This document shows, piece after piece, positions 5,811 to 9,835 of a stretch of DNA of 9,835 nt. Position numbers and translations under genes: made by a program. Each line of letters opens with the position of its first letter. The first letter of the stretch is position 1. Source of the stretch: an uncultured Erysipelotrichaceae bacterium (GTDB taxonomy: Bacteria > Bacillota_I > Bacilli_A > RF39 > UBA660); the NCBI GenBank assembly GCA_902772675.1, contig CACYBN010000164.1, forward strand, positions 1 through 9,835, given 5' to 3'. The notes under the pieces were generated by a model. That model had not been told where the DNA came from, made no database searches, and worked only from the letters and a program-made list of their open reading frames with translations.

Positions 5811-6542
5811 ATGGCAGAAATAAAAAAAGTAGAAGGAATAGTTATATCAGATACTAACTATAGTGAATCTAGTAAGATATTAAATATTCTTACCAAAGAA
5901 TATGGTATTATTGGTGTAATGTCTAAAGGATGTAGAAAAGTTAAAAGTAAACTTAGAGTTGTTTCAAGTAAATTAGTATATGGTGATTTTAATATCTATT
6001 ATAAAGAGAATGGATTATCTACATTGATTAGTTGTGATATAAAAAAATATTATAAAAATATTTTAACTGATATTTCTAAGATAGGATATGCTACTTTTTT
6101 AATGGAATTAGTTACACAAACATATAAGCAAAATCCAGATGAAGAAATATATGATATATTTATATCTGCTTTAGAAAAGATAGAAGATGGTCTTAATCCT
6201 TTAATAATTTCCGATATAGTAGAAGTAAAACTATTAGATTATCTTGGAATAGGATTTAATTTAGATGGATGTAGTATCTGTGGTAATAGTGATGATATTA
6301 TTACTTTTTCTACTAGTAGTGGTGGTTATATTTGTAAAGACTGTTATACCAATGAAAAGATATATAGTATGAAAAGTATTAAAGTATTAAGAATGTTATA
6401 TTATGTAGATATTAGTAAAATAACTAAATTAGATTTAACTAGTACTACAGTAGATGAAATAACTGAATTCTTAGATGATTATTACGATACATATTCAGGT
6501 TTATATTTAAAAAGTAGAAAATTCTTAGAAAAGTTCCAATAA
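5811..6542 (+). CDS. recO: DNA repair protein RecO
   Basis: A 243-residue protein with the RecO layout. The N-terminal OB fold (residues 1-80) starts with the conserved EGIVISDTNYSESSKILNILTKEYGIIGVMSKG pattern (8-40). A helical domain follows, with a zinc module C154-x2-C157 ... C175-x2-C178 (GCSICG and CKDC) around GGYIC. RecO works with RecR and RecF to load RecA on SSB-coated single-strand gaps and to anneal strands. The start ATG 5811 follows AGGTGAT (5801-5807). It is the last gene of the + run and ends on a strong bidirectional terminator. In Bacillus glyQS follows; here the convergent arginase gene does. Confidence 0.92.
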   Translation: MAEIKKVEGIVISDTNYSESSKILNILTKEYGIIGVMSKGCRKVKSKLRVVSSKLVYGDFNIYYKENGLSTLISCDIKKYYKNILTDISKIGYATFLMELVTQTYKQNPDEEIYDIFISALEKIEDGLNPLIISDIVEVKLLDYLGIGFNLDGCSICGNSDDIITFSTSSGGYICKDCYTNEKIYSMKSIKVLRMLYYVDISKITKLDLTSTTVDEITEFLDDYYDTYSGLYLKSRKFLEKFQ

Positions 6543-6566
6543 AAAAAGAGATATAATCTCTTTTTT
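6542..6566. terminator. Bidirectional terminator between recO and the arginase gene
   Basis: GAGAT (6548-6552), loop ATA, ATCTC (6556-6560), extended by an A-run on the left (6542-6547) and a T-run on the right (6561-6566). It serves recO on + and the arginase-type gene on minus, whose stop codon lies at 6567-6565. Confidence 0.85.
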
Positions 6567-7431
6567 ATTTTTTACTAAAATTATCTGCGATTTTTTCAAT
6601 AATATTTACTGCGATATATTCAGTTACATGATTTATATCTCTAGTTGGATTATATTCAACTAAATCTAATGATTTTACTTGATCTTTATTTTCTATAATA
6701 TAGTCAGCTATTTCATAAGCTTCATCTACAGATATACCAGATACTGCTGGAACACTAACTCCAGGAGCAAGTAGGGGATCTATTACATCTAAATCATAGC
6801 TTATATGAACTCCATTAGTATTTTTAGTGGCTAGTTCAAAAGCTTGTCTCATTATTTCTTTAGCTCCATATTTATGTATATCATCAGTAGAGAATACTTT
6901 GATATTATCTTTTAATAAATTAGGTAGTTCCCAGTCATCAATATCTCTACCACCTACAATAACTGTATTAATATTTTTATAATAATTACCATCATGGAAT
7001 TTAGTTAATTCTTTACATCTACCATTATTAGCAGCTAATGGTAATCCATGTAAATTTCCTGTAATAGTAGTTTCAAAAGTATTATAGTCAGCATGTGCAT
7101 CAACCCATATAACTCCTAAAGAATCTTCATGTTTAATACTTGCTAAAGCAGAAGCTATAGCTATTGTATGATCTCCTCCTAGAGTTAATGGAAAGATGTT
7201 TTCTCTTTTTAATGATAATACTAAATTATATAGTTCTTCATCAAAAATATTAACTCCTTCAAGGTTTTTCTTTCTATTTTTACGTTCTCTTTCTTTTGGA
7301 ATATTTGGTTTATTTACTACTTTTATATCATATTTATTTTTAAAGTGTTCTGATAATACATGAGGTCCTAAGTTGGCTCCGTCTACTTTAACACCTAAGT
7401 CTGTATTTGCTTCTATTAATGCTACTTTCAT
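6565..7431 (-). CDS. rocF: Arginase (ureohydrolase family)
   Basis: A 288-residue protein with the complete binuclear manganese site of ureohydrolases: GGDHTIA (85-91, H88), VDAHADYNT (110-118, D111, H113, D115) and SYDLDVIDP (211-219, D213, D215). The block TTITGNLHGLPLA (121-133, H128) and the late LVEYNP (257-262, E259) favour arginase over agmatinase or formimidoylglutamase. It should cleave L-arginine to L-ornithine and urea in the cytoplasm, typically as a trimer or hexamer. It starts at ATG 7431-7429 behind GAGGAGG (7443-7437). No ornithine or urea gene lies nearby, so its metabolic use (nitrogen supply, polyamine precursor or arginine control) cannot be read from context. The gene is transcribed against its neighbours, flanked by recO (convergent) and the MurE-type gene (divergent). 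The gene symbol is by family; exact substrate is likely but not proven. Confidence 0.87.
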   Translation of the reverse strand: MKVALIEANTDLGVKVDGANLGPHVLSEHFKNKYDIKVVNKPNIPKERERKNRKKNLEGVNIFDEELYNLVLSLKRENIFPLTLGGDHTIAIASALASIKHEDSLGVIWVDAHADYNTFETTITGNLHGLPLAANNGRCKELTKFHDGNYYKNINTVIVGGRDIDDWELPNLLKDNIKVFSTDDIHKYGAKEIMRQAFELATKNTNGVHISYDLDVIDPLLAPGVSVPAVSGISVDEAYEIADYIIENKDQVKSLDLVEYNPTRDINHVTEYIAVNIIEKIADNFSKK

Positions 7432-7508
7432 ATAAGCCTCCTCTAATAAGGATACTCTTTTTTAGTTTTAAATTCAACTAATTGGTTTTTTTTTACATTC
7501 TTATGATG

Positions 7509-7514
7509 TATACT
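7509..7514 (+). promoter_or_regulatory. Candidate -10 element for the MurE-type gene
   Basis: TATACT sits 8 nt before the GAGGTG ribosome binding site (7522-7527), so the transcript would start near 7521. The -35 region is only a T-run (7486-7494). The sequence 7444-7521 is the divergent control region shared with the arginase gene. This assignment is tentative. Confidence 0.3.
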
Positions 7515-7532
7515 TTAAATAGAGGTGTAAGA

Positions 7533-8972
7533 ATGAAAAGACTTAGAGATTTAGTTGATTGTAACTTCAATACAGAAATAACTGGTATTAAAATTAATTC
7601 TAAAGAATGTGAACCTGGAGATTTATTTGTATGTACTATGGGAGTAACTGCTGATAGACATGATTATATAGATGATGCTATTGAGCATGGAGCTAGTGCT
7701 ATTTTAGTTAGTAAAGATGTTGGCAAGAAGAGTGTCCCTGTAGTTAAAGTAGAGGATACTAACGCTATTCTTCCATATATATGTAGAGATTTCTATGATA
7801 GACCTGATGAAAAACTTACTTTAATAAGTGTAGGTGGAACTGATGGTAAGACTAGTACTGCTACAATTATTCAAACTTTAATAGGTAGTGATAACTGTGG
7901 TTATATAGGTACTAATGGAAGAACATGTGGTAAATTTACTAGAGATACTAATAATACTACTCCAGACGTAGATAAATTATATATGTATTTTGATGAATTT
8001 GTTGATGCTGGATGTAAATATTGTGTAATGGAAACTTCTAGTGAAGCATATTTTAGACATAGATTAGATCATGTTACTTATAGTGCTGGTGTAATTACTA
8101 ATATTACTTCTGAACATTTAAATATTCATGGAACTTTTGAAAATTATTTAGAATGTAAATGTATGCAATTTAAAAGAATTGCTAAAGATGGTATAAGTGT
8201 TTTAAATATTGATGATAGTCATTATGAAGATGTATTAAAATGTACTCATGGTAATGTATATACTTATGGTAAAAATGAAAAAGCTGATTTAATTATTAAA
8301 GATTTTACTGTATATCCAGATCATACTGATATTATTTATACTTATGAAGGTAAAGATTATTCTATTAATAGTCCATTACAAGGAGATTTTAATGTCTATA
8401 ATTTAGCAGGAGCTTTATTAGTAGTTCTTAAATTAGGATATAAAATGGATGAAATAGTAGAACGTATTAAAGATATAAAAATATCTGGTAGATTAGATTT
8501 ATTACCTAATTTAGGACAAAACTTTACTGTTATGGTAGATTATGCACATACTCCAAATGGAATTAGTAATCTATTAAGATTTGTTCATACTTTAAATATT
8601 AATAGAAGTATAGTAGTTATAGGACAAGCTGGAGAAAGAGATTTCTTAAAAAGACCAGTTGTAGGTAAAACAGTTTGTGATAATGCAAGTTATGCTATTT
8701 TCTGTTATGAGGATCCTAGAAGTGAAGATCCTAAAGAAATATGTGATATGATAGTTAAAGATATCGAAGATAAATCTAAATATGAAATTGTTATAGATAG
8801 AAGTGAAGCTATTAAAAAAGCTATTTATATGGCTGAAGAAAATGATATGGTTTTAATTCTAGGAAAAGGAAATGAAACTTATGAAAAATTAAAAACTGGA
8901 ACTATTTATTTCAATGATGAAGAAGAAGCTCTTAAATATTTAAAAGAAAGAGTAGAAAAAGAAAAGGCTTAG
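7533..8972 (+). CDS. murE: MurE-type Mur ligase (UDP-MurNAc-tripeptide synthetase family), divergent
   Basis: A 479-residue three-domain Mur ligase. The N-terminal UDP-binding domain carries TGIKINSKECEPGDLFVC (17-34). The central ATPase domain has the P-loop GGTDGKTST (101-109), METSSEA (166-172), TNITSEHLNIHGTFENY (189-205) and the likely carbamylated K209. The C-terminal domain has SGRLDLL (318-324), DYAHTPNG (336-343), GERDFLKRP (367-375), EDPR (393-396) and GKGNE (444-448). MurE adds the third peptide residue to UDP-MurNAc-L-Ala-D-Glu. EDPR, close to the DNPR motif, and E448 suggest diaminopimelate rather than lysine. Several canonical residues differ (GTNGKT, SSH, HTPD, DNPR and GKGHE in E. 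coli MurE), so it could be a second MurE-like ligase. I chose ATG 7533 behind GAGGTG; the longer TTG start at 7482 reads through the control region. It is not in a cell-division (dcw) cluster here. Confidence 0.85.
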   Translation: MKRLRDLVDCNFNTEITGIKINSKECEPGDLFVCTMGVTADRHDYIDDAIEHGASAILVSKDVGKKSVPVVKVEDTNAILPYICRDFYDRPDEKLTLISVGGTDGKTSTATIIQTLIGSDNCGYIGTNGRTCGKFTRDTNNTTPDVDKLYMYFDEFVDAGCKYCVMETSSEAYFRHRLDHVTYSAGVITNITSEHLNIHGTFENYLECKCMQFKRIAKDGISVLNIDDSHYEDVLKCTHGNVYTYGKNEKADLIIKDFTVYPDHTDIIYTYEGKDYSINSPLQGDFNVYNLAGALLVVLKLGYKMDEIVERIKDIKISGRLDLLPNLGQNFTVMVDYAHTPNGISNLLRFVHTLNINRSIVVIGQAGERDFLKRPVVGKTVCDNASYAIFCYEDPRSEDPKEICDMIVKDIEDKSKYEIVIDRSEAIKKAIYMAEENDMVLILGKGNETYEKLKTGTIYFNDEEEALKYLKERVEKEKA

Positions 8973-8982
8973 GCCTTTTTTT
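8962..8982 (+). terminator. Intrinsic terminator of the MurE-type gene
   Basis: AAAAGGC (8962-8968), loop TTAG, GCCTTTT (8973-8979), T-run to 8982. The TAG stop codon (8970-8972) lies inside the loop, so the left arm encodes the last residues (EKA). The promoter of the next gene starts within the T-run. Confidence 0.8.
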
Positions 8983-9009
8983 GATTAAAAATAGAAATTA
9001 TGATATAAT
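8981..9009 (+). promoter_or_regulatory. Strong promoter with extended -10
   Basis: TTGATT (8981-8986), a 17-nt spacer, then TATAAT (9004-9009) preceded by TG at 9001-9002, the extended -10 signature. The transcript should start near 9016, leaving a short leader with AAGGAGGG (9025-9032). Placed directly after a terminator, it makes the next gene an independent transcription unit. Confidence 0.8.
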
Positions 9010-9036
9010 TATCAAAGTTATTTGAAGGAGGGTTTT

Positions 9037-9732
9037 ATGGAAAAAATAATTAATTTTAGATATGGAAATCTACAACTAGTTGAATCAGGAAAATTAAATG
9101 GTAATATGAGTCCTAGTTCATTGTATTACAAACCAGAAACTCCTCGTCATATTATTAATGGACAAGTAATTGCTAATAGAATGAATTTTGCTGCTGGATA
9201 CGGAGTACATGGTACAAATATGTTTGTAACTGATCCTAATTATAAGAAAACTCCATTTGAAATTACCAAAGAATTTTTAGAAACTAAACCAAAAGGAATG
9301 GTCGATATTCCAGGAGATATTTTAGTAGTTACTAAAGATACTCCAGATATTATGATAGGTTCATATGTTAGAAGTTTGCCAGTTATTATGACTTATGATA
9401 AAGAACAAGAAATATTAGCTTGTAAACTTGTAACAGATTTAATCTATTTAGATGATGTTCCAGGACAATTAGTAGATTTATTACAAGATGAGTACCATTC
9501 TTATTTACAAGATATAGTTGGTTTTGTTGGACCATCTAGTATTGATTCTAAAAAATTTGTAAAAGAATTTTATAGAGCAGGAGTTAGAACAGTAAAAGTA
9601 AGTGTTATAGATCCTTCAAGGGATAAAAGATTTTTCCATGATGGAGGAAGTAACTATTCAGGTGGATTTATTATGAGTGAGAATAACTTACAAAGAGATA
9701 AAATTAAATCATTGGAGTTAAAGACAAGATAA
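9037..9732 (+). CDS. Divergent YfiH/laccase-domain-like protein, two metal ligands missing; function unknown
   Basis: A 231-residue soluble protein, close to the usual size of YfiH (polyphenol oxidase/purine nucleoside phosphorylase, LACC1) proteins. Landmarks that can be laid over that family are ANR (46-48), GVHGTN (56-61, compare QVHG), GDILVVTKDTP (93-103, compare the DALVTN-type strand), SLPVIMTYDKEQEILAC (113-129, compare the ADCxPVLxxD...A-HAGW region), FVGPSSID (163-170, compare LGPxI) and a closing aromatic, Gly-rich segment (RFFHDGGSNYSGGF, 198-211). In the family, Cys of ADC and His of HAGW bind the metal; here S113 and K130 stand there, and only H58 remains. I infer a non-catalytic or re-purposed member; the link is by eye. 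I chose ATG 9037 behind AAGGAGGG rather than TTG 9022, which precedes that site. It has its own promoter and terminator. Confidence 0.5.
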   Translation: MEKIINFRYGNLQLVESGKLNGNMSPSSLYYKPETPRHIINGQVIANRMNFAAGYGVHGTNMFVTDPNYKKTPFEITKEFLETKPKGMVDIPGDILVVTKDTPDIMIGSYVRSLPVIMTYDKEQEILACKLVTDLIYLDDVPGQLVDLLQDEYHSYLQDIVGFVGPSSIDSKKFVKEFYRAGVRTVKVSVIDPSRDKRFFHDGGSNYSGGFIMSENNLQRDKIKSLELKTR

Positions 9733-9746
9733 AACTTGTCTTTTTT
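9720..9746 (+). terminator. Intrinsic terminator of the YfiH-like gene
   Basis: AAGACAAG (9721-9728), a 6-nt loop (9729-9734), CTTGTCTT (9735-9742) and a T-run to 9746. The TAA stop (9730-9732) lies in the loop, so the left arm encodes the final residues (KTR). Confidence 0.85.
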
Positions 9747-9761
9747 ACGATTATCTAAGTT

Positions 9762-9790
9762 TTGTCAAATATAAAAAAATATGATATTAT
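9762..9790 (+). promoter_or_regulatory. Promoter for a transcript that leaves the window
   Basis: TTGTCA (9762-9767), a 17-nt spacer, TATTAT (9785-9790) with TG at 9782-9783 as an extended -10; an overlapping TATAAT (9788-9793) would need a 20-nt spacer. Transcription should start near 9797. The remaining 38 nt contain no ribosome binding site or start codon, only a small possible hairpin (TGAG 9809-9812 with CTCA 9817-9820). Confidence 0.65.
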
Positions 9791-9835
9791 AATCACGACA
9801 AAAAGAACTGAGTTTCCTCAATTTTAAAATTTTGG

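Noticed and set aside
7449..7477. Promoter for the arginase gene on the minus strand (TTGAAT, 17 nt, TATCCT)
   Set aside because: The predicted transcript start (about 7442) would fall inside the ribosome binding site at 7443-7437, and the -10 match is poor.
7492..7520. TTTACA, 17 nt, TTAAAT as the promoter of the MurE-type gene
   Set aside because: Transcription would start after the ribosome binding site begins (about 7527), which does not fit translation from 7533.
7482..7532. N-terminal extension of the MurE-type protein from TTG 7482
   Set aside because: It has no ribosome binding site, translates control-region DNA, and ATG 7533 has GAGGTG at the right distance and matches the family's start.
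1..9835. CRISPR arrays, tRNAs, rRNA, transposases, attachment sites
   Set aside because: I read both strands for repeats, cloverleaf-like GC-rich segments and transposase motifs and found none; no gap between genes exceeds about 120 nt.

Overview
The window reads as chromosome of a low-GC Firmicutes-type bacterium (Bacilli or a close uncultured lineage). It is very AT-rich by eye, Arg is mostly AGA, ribosome binding sites are strong AGGAGG types, and promoters are sigma-A-like. TGA is a stop (it ends dgkA and the first cytidine deaminase gene) and TGG encodes Trp, so it does not use the mycoplasma code. murE and an undecaprenol/diacylglycerol kinase imply a cell wall. No rRNA, tRNA, CRISPR array, insertion sequence or phage structural gene is visible.

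Layout. (1) 1-800: the 3' end of a P-type cation ATPase converges on a small two-helix membrane protein gene, with a shared bidirectional terminator. (2) 921-1802: a coupled pair, a nucleotide-kinase-like protein without a Walker A motif and a PaaI-type hotdog thioesterase. (3) 1835-6566: a strong promoter drives rpsU, then a terminator, then yqeY, vanZ-like, ybeY, dgkA, cdd, a second cdd-like gene, era and recO, all on + with short gaps or overlaps. This is the rpsU-yqeY ... ybeY-dgkA-cdd-era-recO neighbourhood known from Bacillus, but the usual yqfA-D/phoH/pgpH block is absent and a VanZ-family gene sits there. (4) 6565-7431: an arginase-type ureohydrolase on the minus strand, convergent with recO. 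(5) 7533-8982: a divergent MurE-type ligase. (6) 8981-9746: a self-contained unit (promoter, gene, terminator) for a protein resembling the YfiH/laccase-domain family but lacking two of its three metal ligands. (7) 9762-9835: a good promoter whose transcript leaves the window.

The housekeeping genes cover ribosome function and assembly (S21, YbeY, Era), lipid-carrier phosphorylation (DgkA), pyrimidine salvage (Cdd), recombination repair (RecO) and peptidoglycan precursors (MurE). The most notable feature is three proteins that look like catalytically dead relatives of nucleotide or nucleoside enzymes: a P-loop kinase relative without a P-loop, a cytidine deaminase paralogue without its zinc ligands directly behind an intact copy, and the YfiH-like protein. 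All family calls are from reading the sequence; no database search was possible.
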